A DNA stretch of 64,000 nt from Microlunatus elymi (GCF_007362775.1 NZ_CP041692.1:3162001-3226000), one strand, 5' to 3'. Numbered from the stretch's first letter, positions 7,938 to 16,823 are shown. Numbers and translations: made by a program. Notes: generated by a model from the letters alone, not told the origin.

Positions 7938-9803
7938 TCAGAGCGACAGCTCGGCCATCCGCTCGGCCAGCACGATCCGGCCGGCCGCCTCGATCAGGGC
8001 CAGGTGCGAGAAGGCCTGCGGGAAGTTGCCGAGGTGTCGGGCTCGGGCGACTTCGAACTCTTCGGCGTAGAAGCCAAGCGGCGATGCGATCCGCAGCAAC
8101 CTCTCCATCAGGTCCGTCGCCTGCCGCATCTCGCCGACAATTGCCAGTGCCGAGACCAGCCAGAACGAGCAGATCAGGAAGGTGCCCTCCTTGCCGGACA
8201 TCCCGTCGTCGGTCTCGTCGGTCACATAACGCAACACGAATCCGTTCTCGGTCAGCTCGGAGGCGATCGCGTCGACGGTGTTCTTCAGGCGTTCGTCGTC
8301 ACCGGGCAGGAAGCCGAAGATCGCCGCCAGCAGGTTCGAGGCGTCCAATGCATCGGTGTCGTAGTGCTGCCGCAGCACGCCGCGATCGCTGACGCCATGG
8401 GCGAGGATGTCGGCCCGGATCTCGTCGGCGGCCTGGGACCAGAACTGTTGCAGCTTGGGATCATCGCGGATCTCCGCCAACTTCGCCGCCCGGTCCAGCG
8501 CGACCCAACCCATCAGTTTCGACGACACATAGTGCCGCGGCTCCCCACGCGCCTCCCAGATCCCCTGATCGGGCTCGCGCCAACTGGCCAGGGCCGCGTC
8601 CGCCTGCGTCTGCACCAACGGCCACAGGCGCTTGGGCAGATGCAGACTGCGCCGAGTGTGCAGCAGCAGCGAGTCGAGCACCGCCCCGTAGACGTCGTTC
8701 TGGCGTTGGTCGTAGGCGCCGTTGCCGATCCGTACCGGGCTGGCTCCCTGATAGCCGGTCAGGTCCGGGCGGGTGGTCTCCGCGAGGTCGCGCCGGCCGT
8801 CGATGCCGTACATGATCTGCAGGCCGCCGTCGTGGTTCGGTTCCAGGTCGGCGACGAACTGCATGAACTCGTCGGCTTCCCAATCCAGGTTCAGATAATG
8901 CAGGGCCTGCAGGGTGAAGGTGCTGTCGCGCATCCAGGTGTAGCGATAGTCCCAGTTCCGTTCGCCGCCCGGGGTCTCGGGCAGGGAGGTCGTCGGCGCC
9001 GCCACAGTGGCGCCGGTCGGCATGTAGGTGAGTCCCTTGATGGTGAGGGCGGACCGTTCGATCGGATGCCGCAGCGGGTGGTCGGGGATCCGAGCCCGGG
9101 CCAGCCAGTTGCGCCAGAACTGGACCGTGGTCTCGATCCGGGCGGCCGCGTCGTCGGCGTCGGTCGGGCACGCCAGGTCGTCGGCCCAGGACAAGGCGCA
9201 GAAGGCCCGCTCGCCCTTCTTCAGGATGTGTCTGGCGTGCGCGGAGCCGCCCTCGATGCCGATCGACAGATCCGTGCTGAGCCGTACGGTCTGCCCGTTG
9301 CCCGTCGTCCCGTCGGCTTGGTGACCGTCGCCGTCGACCAGCGTCCAGCGCGCGGACTCGCTGCCGTACTCGAAGGCCGGCTCGCAGATCAGCTCGACCT
9401 CGACCGCGCCGTCCAGGCATTCGACCGTGCGCACGAGCAGGTGCTCGGCATCGTCGTCGGCCGGCGGCCGGGTGTGCGGCGTCACCAGGTCCGGTCCGTG
9501 TCTCGGTCCCATGGTCAGCGCGTCGTGAACCAGCAGCCAGCCGTTGGGGGTGTGCCAGGTGGTCGTCAGCACGTTCGTGCCGGGCACGTACGTTCGCGCG
9601 GTGGGCACGTTGATGCCGTACGGGCAGAACCGGAACGAGCCCGCTTCACGATCGAGCAGGCTGCCGAAGACACTCGGCGAGTCGAAGGCCGGCAGGCACA
9701 GCCAGTCGACGGATCCGTCCGGCGCGATCAGCGCGGCGGTGTGGCAGTTGGACAGGAAGGCGTAGTCGGCGATCGGCGGGAAGGGCGAGGTGGAGAGGTT
9801 CAC
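7938..9803 (-). CDS. Glycoside hydrolase family 15 protein (glucoamylase/trehalase-like)
   Basis: A 621-residue enzyme starting at a GTG preceded by GAAAGGAAC. The N-terminal region (IADYAFLSNCHTAALIAPDG) and the motif NWDYRYTWMRDS are typical of actinobacterial GH15 proteins, some of which are characterised trehalases. A second conserved stretch, LNLDWEADEFM, and a helical barrel make up the C-terminal half. No signal peptide is visible, so a cytosolic substrate such as trehalose or a malto-oligosaccharide is likely. The gene lies 43 bp downstream of cydB and 46 bp upstream of the NDH-2-like gene on the same strand. Trehalase and glucoamylase cannot be told apart by eye. Confidence 0.87.
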   Translation of the reverse strand: MNLSTSPFPPIADYAFLSNCHTAALIAPDGSVDWLCLPAFDSPSVFGSLLDREAGSFRFCPYGINVPTARTYVPGTNVLTTTWHTPNGWLLVHDALTMGPRHGPDLVTPHTRPPADDDAEHLLVRTVECLDGAVEVELICEPAFEYGSESARWTLVDGDGHQADGTTGNGQTVRLSTDLSIGIEGGSAHARHILKKGERAFCALSWADDLACPTDADDAAARIETTVQFWRNWLARARIPDHPLRHPIERSALTIKGLTYMPTGATVAAPTTSLPETPGGERNWDYRYTWMRDSTFTLQALHYLNLDWEADEFMQFVADLEPNHDGGLQIMYGIDGRRDLAETTRPDLTGYQGASPVRIGNGAYDQRQNDVYGAVLDSLLLHTRRSLHLPKRLWPLVQTQADAALASWREPDQGIWEARGEPRHYVSSKLMGWVALDRAAKLAEIRDDPKLQQFWSQAADEIRADILAHGVSDRGVLRQHYDTDALDASNLLAAIFGFLPGDDERLKNTVDAIASELTENGFVLRYVTDETDDGMSGKEGTFLICSFWLVSALAIVGEMRQATDLMERLLRIASPLGFYAEEFEVARARHLGNFPQAFSHLALIEAAGRIVLAERMAELSL

Positions 9804-9846
9804 GGTCTTGTTCCTTTCGGATGCGTACGGGGGATGTGGTACGGCA

Positions 9847-10929
9847 TCAGGTTCGATCGTCGGCACCCGCCGGTTCAACCGCATCAGCCTGTCGGGGTGA
9901 ATCGAGTTGTCGGTCGGCCACGTCGTCGACGCCTTCGTCGGGCAGCTTCCCCAACTGGTCGAGGACGTACAGGCCGATGAAGGCCGGCAACACGGTGACC
10001 GCCGCCAACCCGACCGCCACCAGCACCGCGGTCAGCGTGCCGTTCGGGGACGCGGCGGCCGAGGCGGTCAGGCTGGTCGGCAACAGGTAGGGCCACTGCC
10101 CCACCATCCAGGCCGTCACGATGCTGGCGACCGCGAGGACGGCCAGCAGCCGGGCGCCGGCGGCGGCGCCGCGGACCAGCAGCAACAACGCACCCACGCC
10201 GCACAGCACCCCGAGGATCAGCAGCGGCAGCGCCCGGGAGAACAGCCCGTCGAACAGATAGCGGGCGTCCGCATGCAGCACCACCACACTCACCGCGGCC
10301 ACGACAACCACGGCACAGCCGGCTCCGACGGCCCGGCGGCGGAAATATTCCGCCGCCGCCGGATCGCCGAGACGCCGTGCGTCCCAGACCAGGTAAACCG
10401 CCGCCAGGTAGGCGACAGCGGCAACCGCGAGCACGCCGCCCATGATCGACGTCGGGTTGATCCAGCTGTGCACCGGATCGCCGGCCCTCCCGCCGGTCGG
10501 CACCCGGCCCGACGCAACGCCGCCGGCCATCGCACCCATTGCGTACGGCACCAACACCGACGGGATGGCGAAGGCGCCGCCCAGGATGCGTTGGTTCCGC
10601 GGCGTCACCGCGACCTTGCGGAAGGCGAACCCGGCGCCGCGCAGCACGATCCCCAGCGCAGCGATCATCATCGGCACGTAGAGGGTCAGCGTGATCGACG
10701 CATAAGCCGGCGGGAAGGAGGTCCACAGCACCACCAGGATGAAGATCAGCCAGACATGGTTGGCCTCCCAGACCGGGCCGATCGAGTGTTCGATCACACC
10801 GCGCGACCGGGCGCCTCGGTCGGGACCGCCGGCGATCAGATCCCAGAACCCGGCACCGAAGTCGGCACCGGCGAAGATCGCGTACGCCACGACCGCGATC
10901 AGCAGGACGATCGCAACCGCGGTACTCAT
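9847..10929 (-). CDS. cydB: Cytochrome bd ubiquinol oxidase subunit II
   Basis: CydB partners CydA in the quinol-oxidising terminal oxidase of the cytoplasmic membrane. The 360-residue protein has about eight to nine membrane helices and the family N-terminal pattern FAGADFGAGFWDL. The region IGPVWEANHVWLIF matches the strongly conserved segment after the first helix. The ATG overlaps the cydA stop by 4 bp (ATGA), so translation is coupled. No cydDC assembly transporter follows; the next gene is the GH15 enzyme, so cydDC must lie elsewhere or be absent. Confidence 0.95.
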   Translation of the reverse strand: MSTAVAIVLLIAVVAYAIFAGADFGAGFWDLIAGGPDRGARSRGVIEHSIGPVWEANHVWLIFILVVLWTSFPPAYASITLTLYVPMMIAALGIVLRGAGFAFRKVAVTPRNQRILGGAFAIPSVLVPYAMGAMAGGVASGRVPTGGRAGDPVHSWINPTSIMGGVLAVAAVAYLAAVYLVWDARRLGDPAAAEYFRRRAVGAGCAVVVVAAVSVVVLHADARYLFDGLFSRALPLLILGVLCGVGALLLLVRGAAAGARLLAVLAVASIVTAWMVGQWPYLLPTSLTASAAASPNGTLTAVLVAVGLAAVTVLPAFIGLYVLDQLGKLPDEGVDDVADRQLDSPRQADAVEPAGADDRT

Positions 10930-12374
10930 GGGTCGAGCACCTTGACCCGTTGTTCAGGCTCCGCAGGGGGTGTCGATTGGGGTGCCGGCCGCGGCGCATA
11001 AGGCGTGTCGTGTTCGACGAAACCACCGGCTCGGCGGAAGCGACGGCTCATCCGATGCAGCACCAGGATCGTCGTCACCCCCAGCGCGGCGTACAGGATG
11101 ACGATGGCGATGAACGAGATCCAGACCCCGTGGTTGCCGGTGACCGCGGCACTGACCCGCATCTGGTTGTAGACGATCCACGGCTGCCGGCCGACCTCGG
11201 TGACGATCCAGCCGGCCTCCATCGCGATCACCGCCAGCGGGCCGGCGGCGGTCGCGGCCAGCAGGAACAACCGGTTCGACGGCAACCGGCGGCGGACGAC
11301 CCAGCCGATCCCGTACCAGAGCGCGAGCAGGAACAGCAGTGTGCCCAGGCCGATCATCACGTCCCACATCAGGTGGACGATGTTGACCTCGGCGATGGTC
11401 GGCTGATTGTCCACCGGAAACGCCTTCAGGCCTTGGACCACGGTCGCCTTGCCGGTGCTGGGATCCGACAGCCAGGACGCCAGGCCGGGGATCGGCAAGC
11501 CGCCCTTGACGGTCCAGTTCGGGCCGACCCGGCCGAGCAGCGTCTCCGGCACGTCACTGCTGGTCGTCGGCACCAGCTCGATCGCGGCGAATTTCGTCGG
11601 CTGATTCTGATAGACCCAGCGGGCGATGGTGTCGCCGACCGCGAGCTGAACAGGGGTCGCGATCGCCGCGACGGTGAACGCGATCGTGAAGGCCAACCGG
11701 TGGTAGTGATCGCGCCGGCCGCGCAGCATCGCGGCGGCGTACACCGAAGCGACCAGGAATCCGCCGACGAGGTACGCGGCGACGAGCATATGGGCTGCCT
11801 GCAGCGGCATCGACTTGTTGAAGATCACCCCGATCGGGTTAACGCTGACGACGTCGCCCTGGGCGTTGAGGGTGAAGCCGGCGGGCGCATTCATCCAGGC
11901 GTTGGCCGCCACCACCGACATGGTCCCGAAGATCCCGGCCAGCACGATCGGCACACCGGTCCAGAAATGCGTCCACGGCTTCAGCCGGCGCCAGCCGAAG
12001 ATGTAGATGGCGACGAAGATCGCCTCGACGAAGAAGAAGATCCCCTCGAAAGCGAACGGCACGCCGAAGGCGGCGCCCCAGCGTCCCATGAAACGTGGCC
12101 AGAGCAGACCGAACTCGAAGCTCAGCACTGTACCGGTGACCGCTCCGACGGCGAACGTCACGGCCATGTACTTCGACCAGCGTTGGGCCAGCAGCAGCGC
12201 GTGGGGGTTGTCGTGCCTGATCGCCCGGTAGTTGGCGACCAGGGTCATCAGCGCCCAGGACACACCGAGCGGCACCAGGATGATGTGGCACATCAAGGTG
12301 AAAGCCATCTGCGCCCGGGCCCACGGGACCGGGTCGACGGCCAGTGCTGTGATGAGCTGGTACGTCTGGCTCAC
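10926..12374 (-). CDS. cydA: Cytochrome bd ubiquinol oxidase subunit I
   Basis: The 482-residue haem-bearing subunit of the high-affinity quinol oxidase. His30 in MCHIILVPLG fits the N-terminal haem ligand, and His195 in LQAAHMLVAA the second conserved histidine. The periplasmic quinol-binding region is followed by the GRQPW motif. About nine helices are predicted, with a short loop of the type seen in Gram-positive CydA. It is the first gene of a minus-strand run (cydA, cydB, GH15, NDH-2-like, GMC). Confidence 0.96.
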   Translation of the reverse strand: MSQTYQLITALAVDPVPWARAQMAFTLMCHIILVPLGVSWALMTLVANYRAIRHDNPHALLLAQRWSKYMAVTFAVGAVTGTVLSFEFGLLWPRFMGRWGAAFGVPFAFEGIFFFVEAIFVAIYIFGWRRLKPWTHFWTGVPIVLAGIFGTMSVVAANAWMNAPAGFTLNAQGDVVSVNPIGVIFNKSMPLQAAHMLVAAYLVGGFLVASVYAAAMLRGRRDHYHRLAFTIAFTVAAIATPVQLAVGDTIARWVYQNQPTKFAAIELVPTTSSDVPETLLGRVGPNWTVKGGLPIPGLASWLSDPSTGKATVVQGLKAFPVDNQPTIAEVNIVHLMWDVMIGLGTLLFLLALWYGIGWVVRRRLPSNRLFLLAATAAGPLAVIAMEAGWIVTEVGRQPWIVYNQMRVSAAVTGNHGVWISFIAIVILYAALGVTTILVLHRMSRRFRRAGGFVEHDTPYAPRPAPQSTPPAEPEQRVKVLDP

Positions 12375-12459
12375 GACCAGGAAGCCTGCCGCCCGGCTGC
12401 TGCCCAGTCATCATCCTGGCGGGATGAGCACCGATCCCGGGGCCTTGCTCAGCGCGATC

Positions 12460-13608
12460 TCAGCGCGATGACGGGTCGGCCACCCGGCCGATGAACAGCG
12501 GCAGCCCGAGCGACTGCTCGAAGATCACGAACAGGAACGGCCGGTCGAAGATCAACTCCTCCGGCCGGGCCAGCGAGGCCCGCGCAACCATCGCGACGCC
12601 GGTTGCGGCGGCCGCCTCGGCACCCTCCTCGTCGACGGCGACGTACGCCTCCTGGACGACGGTGCCGATGGCGAGCTCTTCGTCGGCCATCAGGCTGAAG
12701 TCGGCTCGGTCCAGGTCGAACGCAGCGGTCAGGCCGAGCGCCCGAAGGTGATCATCGAGGTCGGTGCGGAGCCGGAACCGCCATCGGGGCAGCTTCAGCA
12801 GCGTCTGAGCGCCGCGGTCCCAGCCGGTGCGGAGGTCGCCGATCGCCCTACCGGTCAGCCGCTTCTCGAGCCCATCCAGCGACACGTCCGGATCCGGCAG
12901 CAGCAGAGCCATCGCGAACCGGCCGCCGGCGAAGTCGAGACGGGCGCCCTGCCAGCGGTCGCCGCGAAGACGTCCGAGCCGCAGCGTCTGACTCATCATC
13001 GGCACCTCGACGCTGCTGCCGTCAGCCCGGTGGAACGGCTCCGGCCGGGTTCGGCCGCGGAAGGGTTCGGCCCAGGCGCCCTTGAAATAGGCCGCGTTGA
13101 CCAGCATCAGCCGGGTCAGCGGGTCGATGCTGTCCGGAGTGAACAACTCGGTGATCTTGTCCCGGGTCCGCTGCGCAACCCAGCCGTTGATCAACTTCGC
13201 CGCGGCTGCCGGGGCGGCGGCGAAATCGACCTGTTCCAGCCCGGCTTGGTGATCATGGTCGAGTCGGTCGAGGTAGTCCTGGTGCCAGCCGAGACCCTGC
13301 TGGGCCCAGACCGCGTTGGCCAGGTCGAGCACAAGATCGTCACCGGTGCCCGATGCGAGCTCTTCTCGGACCGCCGCCAGTCCGCGCGCGTACGAGGTCG
13401 GGTCGGACGTGTGCAGCACGGCACCGAGTTGGTCAGCCGTCTCGCCACGCGCCCCGGTCAGCACCATCGCCAACGCCGCCGCCACCGAATACGGCGACAG
13501 CACCAGGTTGCCGGCACGCTCGGCCACGATGCGATAGAGGTCGGCGGAGAAGTCTCCGAGCTCCGTCACGACAACGGCTGGATCAAGATCATTCACGTCG
13601 GGCTCCAT
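12460..13608 (-). CDS. Serpin family serine protease inhibitor
   Basis: A 382-residue serpin, the normal size for the family. It contains the shutter-region motif NLVLSPYSVAAALAMV, LMLVNAAYFKGAW and a C-terminal block around DRPFLFVI. The reactive-centre hinge reads EEGAEAAAATG, close to the consensus of inhibitory serpins with small residues at P12-P9. Counting 17 residues from the hinge glutamate places arginine at P1 (VAR/AS), which would suit a trypsin-like target; this is inference, because the loop is about three residues longer than in alpha-1-antitrypsin. No export signal is seen. The ATG at 13608 avoids overlap with the upstream YciI-like gene; a start at 13722 would overlap it. Confidence 0.87.
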   Translation of the reverse strand: MEPDVNDLDPAVVVTELGDFSADLYRIVAERAGNLVLSPYSVAAALAMVLTGARGETADQLGAVLHTSDPTSYARGLAAVREELASGTGDDLVLDLANAVWAQQGLGWHQDYLDRLDHDHQAGLEQVDFAAAPAAAAKLINGWVAQRTRDKITELFTPDSIDPLTRLMLVNAAYFKGAWAEPFRGRTRPEPFHRADGSSVEVPMMSQTLRLGRLRGDRWQGARLDFAGGRFAMALLLPDPDVSLDGLEKRLTGRAIGDLRTGWDRGAQTLLKLPRWRFRLRTDLDDHLRALGLTAAFDLDRADFSLMADEELAIGTVVQEAYVAVDEEGAEAAAATGVAMVARASLARPEELIFDRPFLFVIFEQSLGLPLFIGRVADPSSR

Positions 13609-13711
13609 CTCGTCGGCAAGCTCACCATCGCCGACCACGCTACGTTCTGCTGCGCAGCGGCGGACCGACTGACCGCGCTGACGGCTCCAGACACAGCGGC
13701 CCTCGTACCGC

Positions 13712-14254
13712 TCAACGTCCACCGAACTCCCAACGGCAGACGTTCACGTCCGCATACGTCTGCGGCAGCAGGACGTCCCGCGCGGCGTCCGCGGTGTCGG
13801 CCCGCAGCAGCGCGACGACCCCGAGTTCCTCGGTTCCGTCATCGGTCAGCAACGGCCCGTAGGCGATCAGGTCGCACGTGTCGGCAGGAGTTCTGCAGGA
13901 GCGTCCGGTCGAGGGTGCCAAGCCGACGACGGCATAGCGTCGGGCGCCTCGTTGGCCGCCCGGGAACTGCCACATCGTGCGACCGAGCAGGTTTCGCCAG
14001 GGGCGGACCGTCACGTCGTTGCAGACGCCGCGCCGGTAGTTCGGGTCGCCGCAGGCGAAGGCCCAGGCGGCCGCCTCGTCGGGGAGGTCGACCAGGTGGA
14101 TGCTGCCGATCGGGGTCTCGTCGTCATCGAGCATCGGCCCGCGGGCGATCAGCTCGCGCTCGAACCGGTCCATGTAGCTCCAGTGGTCTTCGACGATCTC
14201 GGCACGCAACGGTGCCGCACCGACCCGATCGCGGTGGCGAACCATGAACTCCAC
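13712..14254 (-). CDS. YciI/YCII-related protein, two tandem domains
   Basis: A 180-residue cytosolic protein made of two YCII-like halves. The first has a helix followed by ARGPMLDDDE and a strand ending PIGSIHLVDL. The second has AYGPLLTDDG and ELGVVALLRA. YCII domains have a dimeric ferredoxin-like fold and occur in poorly characterised enzymes. The GTG start is supported by AAAGGAG 8 nt upstream. It is divergent from a TetR-family gene, and a perfect palindrome lies 33 bp upstream of the start, so repression by that regulator is likely. Confidence 0.75.
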   Translation of the reverse strand: MEFMVRHRDRVGAAPLRAEIVEDHWSYMDRFERELIARGPMLDDDETPIGSIHLVDLPDEAAAWAFACGDPNYRRGVCNDVTVRPWRNLLGRTMWQFPGGQRGARRYAVVGLAPSTGRSCRTPADTCDLIAYGPLLTDDGTEELGVVALLRADTADAARDVLLPQTYADVNVCRWEFGGR

Positions 14255-14286
14255 GTCGTCAGCTCCTTTCTCGAAGGCAGCATATG

Positions 14287-14301
14287 TATAACGCTGTTAT
14301 A
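14287..14301. promoter_or_regulatory. Perfect palindrome, probable TetR operator
   Basis: TATAAC-GCT-GTTATA is a perfect 6-3-6 inverted repeat in an AT-rich strip between the divergent YciI-like and TetR genes. A second GTTATA half-site lies at 14352-14357, close to the TetR GTG. Position, symmetry and context fit an autoregulatory operator; binding is inferred. Confidence 0.6.
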
Positions 14302-14367
14302 GCCAGTCGATCAGCACCACCCGCCGATACCCCATTGAACGACATATCATCGTTATACCCTGTCGGC

Positions 14368-14982
14368 GTGAGCCCCCGCGTTGCCGACCCTGCCGTGCGC
14401 GCCGCCCTCATCGAAGCTGCCGCGCATGTCCTGGCCAAGGAGGGTCCGGCCGCCCTCAGCACACGGCGTCTGGCTGCCGAAGTCGGCACCTCGACGATGC
14501 GGATCTACACCCACTTCGGCAGCATGAGCGACCTGCACGCTGCAGTTCGTCGGGAGGGGTTCTCTCGGTTCGCGGCGACGTTCGACACCCATGCGATCGT
14601 CGACGATCCGGTCGCAAGTCTGGCAGCCGGTTGCGGGGCTTATCTGGAACTGGCGATGAGGACGCCCGAACTGTACTGGGCGATGTTCAATCATCGCCCG
14701 CCCGCGGGTGACGACGCCGGAGAGCAGCTCTTCGAGCTGCTCCAGCGCCGCGTTGCCGACTGCATCGATTCGGGTCGCTTTGCCGACGTCACCCCGGCAA
14801 GCGGAGCCTCCTGGGCGGGCGAGGTCTGGGCCGCGTTACACGGGGTTACTGTGCTCGGCCTGTCCGACACGGTCCCTCAGGAAGCGACTCGGATCCAGCT
14901 CCGTGACATCTTGCTCCGCCTCGCGATCGGATTCGGTGACGATCCCCGGACTGCTCGCCGATCGATAGCCTCGCTGCCCTGA
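14368..14982 (+). CDS. TetR family transcriptional regulator
   Basis: A 204-residue repressor of TetR type. The N-terminal helix-turn-helix reads LSTRRLAAEVGTSTMRIYTHFGS, with the usual tyrosine-phenylalanine end. The C-terminal ligand domain has a WAMFNHRPP stretch seen in many TetR/WHG-type members. GTG 14368 is preferred because an upstream ATG at 14284 lies inside the operator palindrome and adds 28 residues without similarity to the fold. It probably represses itself and the divergent YciI-like gene. Confidence 0.83.
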   Translation: MSPRVADPAVRAALIEAAAHVLAKEGPAALSTRRLAAEVGTSTMRIYTHFGSMSDLHAAVRREGFSRFAATFDTHAIVDDPVASLAAGCGAYLELAMRTPELYWAMFNHRPPAGDDAGEQLFELLQRRVADCIDSGRFADVTPASGASWAGEVWAALHGVTVLGLSDTVPQEATRIQLRDILLRLAIGFGDDPRTARRSIASLP

Positions 14983-15265
14983 GCGCTACCGGACGACCCG
15001 CCGGCGATCCGCCGGCCGATGGCCGCTTCCTGCCACTGCCAGAATTCGGCGAACGGCCACCGGCGGCTGGTCTACCGGACCCAGTCGGACGGTCCGGCCG
15101 CGACATGGTCCAGCGGCGGGCGTTGACCACCTGGCTGGCGCGGACAGTTCAGAAATCGACACACTCGTTCGCCCGATCGCGGCCCGGTGAGCGTGCGACC
15201 TGTGCCGATCCGGCAACGAGGGTGTCGATTCCTGAGTTATCACCCGGAGCGACGGCATCGAGCTG
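14983..15265. other. Intergenic stretch between convergent TetR gene and tatC
   Basis: No convincing gene. A 90-codon reading frame on the minus strand (15258-14986) is rich in Arg/Pro/Ser and runs through an inverted repeat, so it is not called. The stretch holds a long imperfect hairpin, listed separately. Confidence 0.6.
15149..15235. repeat. Long imperfect inverted repeat (hairpin)
   Basis: The arms 15149-15169 and 15215-15235 match at 19 of 21 positions. Past one bulged base the inner arms 15171-15179 and 15206-15214 match at 8 of 9. RNA read in either direction would fold into a hairpin of about 30 pairs with a loop of some 25 nt. It sits between convergent genes. It is longer than an ordinary terminator and has no T-tract, so a small non-autonomous repeat or a processed RNA is also possible. 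Confidence 0.6.
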
Positions 15266-16390
15266 TCAGCTTCGAGGCGGGTCCTCGCTGCGATGCTCGG
15301 TCGGCAGCCCGAGGAGTTCGCCGATGGTCTGGTGGTGCGGCACGGCAGGAGCCGGCGGCGTCAGCGATGTCGCGCTGAGCGCCGTCAGCGCCTTGTCGGC
15401 GGCGATGCCCGCGGCCGGATCCGTCGCTTGGGCTGCGTCCGCGGAGGTGCCGACGCGACGGTCGTGGAGGTGGGCGATCAGGTCGGCGGCCAGGTAGAGA
15501 GCCGCCATCGGGACAGCCAGCATCAGCATCGAGAACGGGTCCGTCTGCGGGGTGGCGACGGCGCCGAAGACGAAGCAGCCGAGGATCACGAAGCGGCGAG
15601 CCTTGGCCAGGTGCCTGGCCTTGAGGATGCCGAGGAAGTTGAGCCCGAGGACGAACACCGGCACCTCGAATCCGGCGCCGAAGATGATCATGACCCGGAT
15701 CAGGAAGTTCAGGAAGTTGTTGATGTCGAGCAGGTTGGTGATCTGTCCGTTGCCGGGGGTGAAGCCGACCAGCACGGTGATCCCTTTGGGGATGAGGAAG
15801 TAGGCCATCACCACGCCGAGCAGGAAGAGTGGGATCGCCGCGCTGAGGAAGGCCAGCGTCCATTTGCGTTCCTTGGCCAGCAGACCGGGCACGATGAACG
15901 CCCAGATCTGGTAGAGCCAGATCGGCGACGTCCCGACCAGGGCAGCGATGAAGGCGGTCTTCAAGATCAACGTGAACGGATTCGTCACACCCTCGATCAC
16001 CGGCATCAGGTGCAGGCCGCTGTGCGAGTGCTGCAGATTCGCCGCGGCAATCGCGTACGGCCGCAGCAACAGGTCGAACAGCTGGGCGTTGAAGATGTAC
16101 GCGACGACGGTGCCGACCATGATCGCGATCACGATCACCACCAGCCGGTAACGCAACTCACGCAGATGATCGGTCAGCGTCATCTGCCCGTCCGGCGGCA
16201 TCTTCGGCGGTCGCAGCCGGGCGAAGTTGATCTTGATCCCGGACCAATGCACCGGCCGTCCGTGCAGCGTCACCGCCATCCTGCTACCCCGATCCGCCAA
16301 CCAGCCAGGCTCGTACACGTCAAAGGTAGGACGACGCTCCCCCGGCGGCCCCGGGTACGGATCCTGAGGGCTCAGCACCGACTCAGTCAT
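15266..16390 (-). CDS. tatC: Sec-independent protein translocase TatC
   Basis: TatC is the signal-peptide receptor of the twin-arginine pathway, which exports folded proteins across the cytoplasmic membrane. The motif MTLTDHLRELRYRL marks the cytosolic N-terminus before helix 1. Six helices follow, with the conserved FEVPVFVLGL segment and a conserved ATPQTDPFSMLMLAVPM region. At 374 residues it is long: an N-terminal extension of about 65 residues precedes the motif, and the C-terminal tail after the last helix has about 60 residues. The true start may be internal (ATG at 16279). No tatA is adjacent. The Tat-type binding lipoprotein at 33.2 kb is one likely client. Confidence 0.93.
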   Translation of the reverse strand: MTESVLSPQDPYPGPPGERRPTFDVYEPGWLADRGSRMAVTLHGRPVHWSGIKINFARLRPPKMPPDGQMTLTDHLRELRYRLVVIVIAIMVGTVVAYIFNAQLFDLLLRPYAIAAANLQHSHSGLHLMPVIEGVTNPFTLILKTAFIAALVGTSPIWLYQIWAFIVPGLLAKERKWTLAFLSAAIPLFLLGVVMAYFLIPKGITVLVGFTPGNGQITNLLDINNFLNFLIRVMIIFGAGFEVPVFVLGLNFLGILKARHLAKARRFVILGCFVFGAVATPQTDPFSMLMLAVPMAALYLAADLIAHLHDRRVGTSADAAQATDPAAGIAADKALTALSATSLTPPAPAVPHHQTIGELLGLPTEHRSEDPPRS

Positions 16391-16518
16391 GATGTCGGCG
16401 GACCAAGATCAGCAGAAACAATGAGCGGCTGCCGATTCCCGTTCTCATCGGTTGTCTGCTGGCTCGTCCCGTCGCGCCGGCCCATCCGTTCCCGCCCTAC
16501 TTCGGACCGCCACAATTT

Positions 16519-16570
16519 CAGGAGGTTGCGGCCGTTCCGGGCCGGCTATGCGTGCGCACCCTCCTGCAAC
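16519..16570. repeat. 52-bp repeat, copy 1
   Basis: Begins CAGGAGGTT and ends with CCTCCTGCAAC, so the ends pair (CAGGAGG with CCTCCTG). The inner block CTATGCGTGCGCAC contains a small palindrome. It matches copy 2 at 16824-16875 at 41 of 52 positions without gaps, and the pairing ends are the best conserved part. Confidence 0.7.
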
Positions 16571-16700
16571 TTCGGTTGAAGTCGAGGGGTTGAAGTCGGG
16601 CCGCGGCCCGCGGGTGCACGTTCTCGCCTCTTCGTTCGTGCCCGATCCCGCCCGCGCACGCTCTGATCCGAAGAACCTCGGACAACAACCATCATGGTGT

Positions 16701-16783
16701 CCCGGCGACTTTCCAGCACGAGCGGGATTCTCAACCGGCCACGCGCCGAACACCCGGCAAACTTCCAGCACGAGCGGGACTCT
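16701..16783. repeat. Pair of 31-bp direct repeats
   Basis: Copies at 16701-16731 and 16753-16783 match at 27 of 31 positions around the core TTCCAGCACGAGCGGGA. The copies start exactly 52 bp apart, the same length as the flanking hairpin repeats. Two copies are too few, and too different, for a CRISPR array. Confidence 0.7.
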
Positions 16784-16823
16784 GGGCGTCTCAGCCCGAC
16801 CACCCGGCGCACACTCGGGATCC

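Noticed and set aside
10950-12494. Plus-strand frame of 514 codons antisense to cydA
   Set aside because: Typical GC-rich shadow frame; cydA and cydB are unmistakable.
14986-15258. Possible 90-residue minus-strand gene
   Set aside because: No ribosome site, Arg/Pro/Ser-rich, and it overlaps both the inverted repeat and the TetR gene's downstream region.
16701-16783. Two spaced repeats as a CRISPR array
   Set aside because: Only two diverged copies with a 21-bp gap, no further units and no cas genes.
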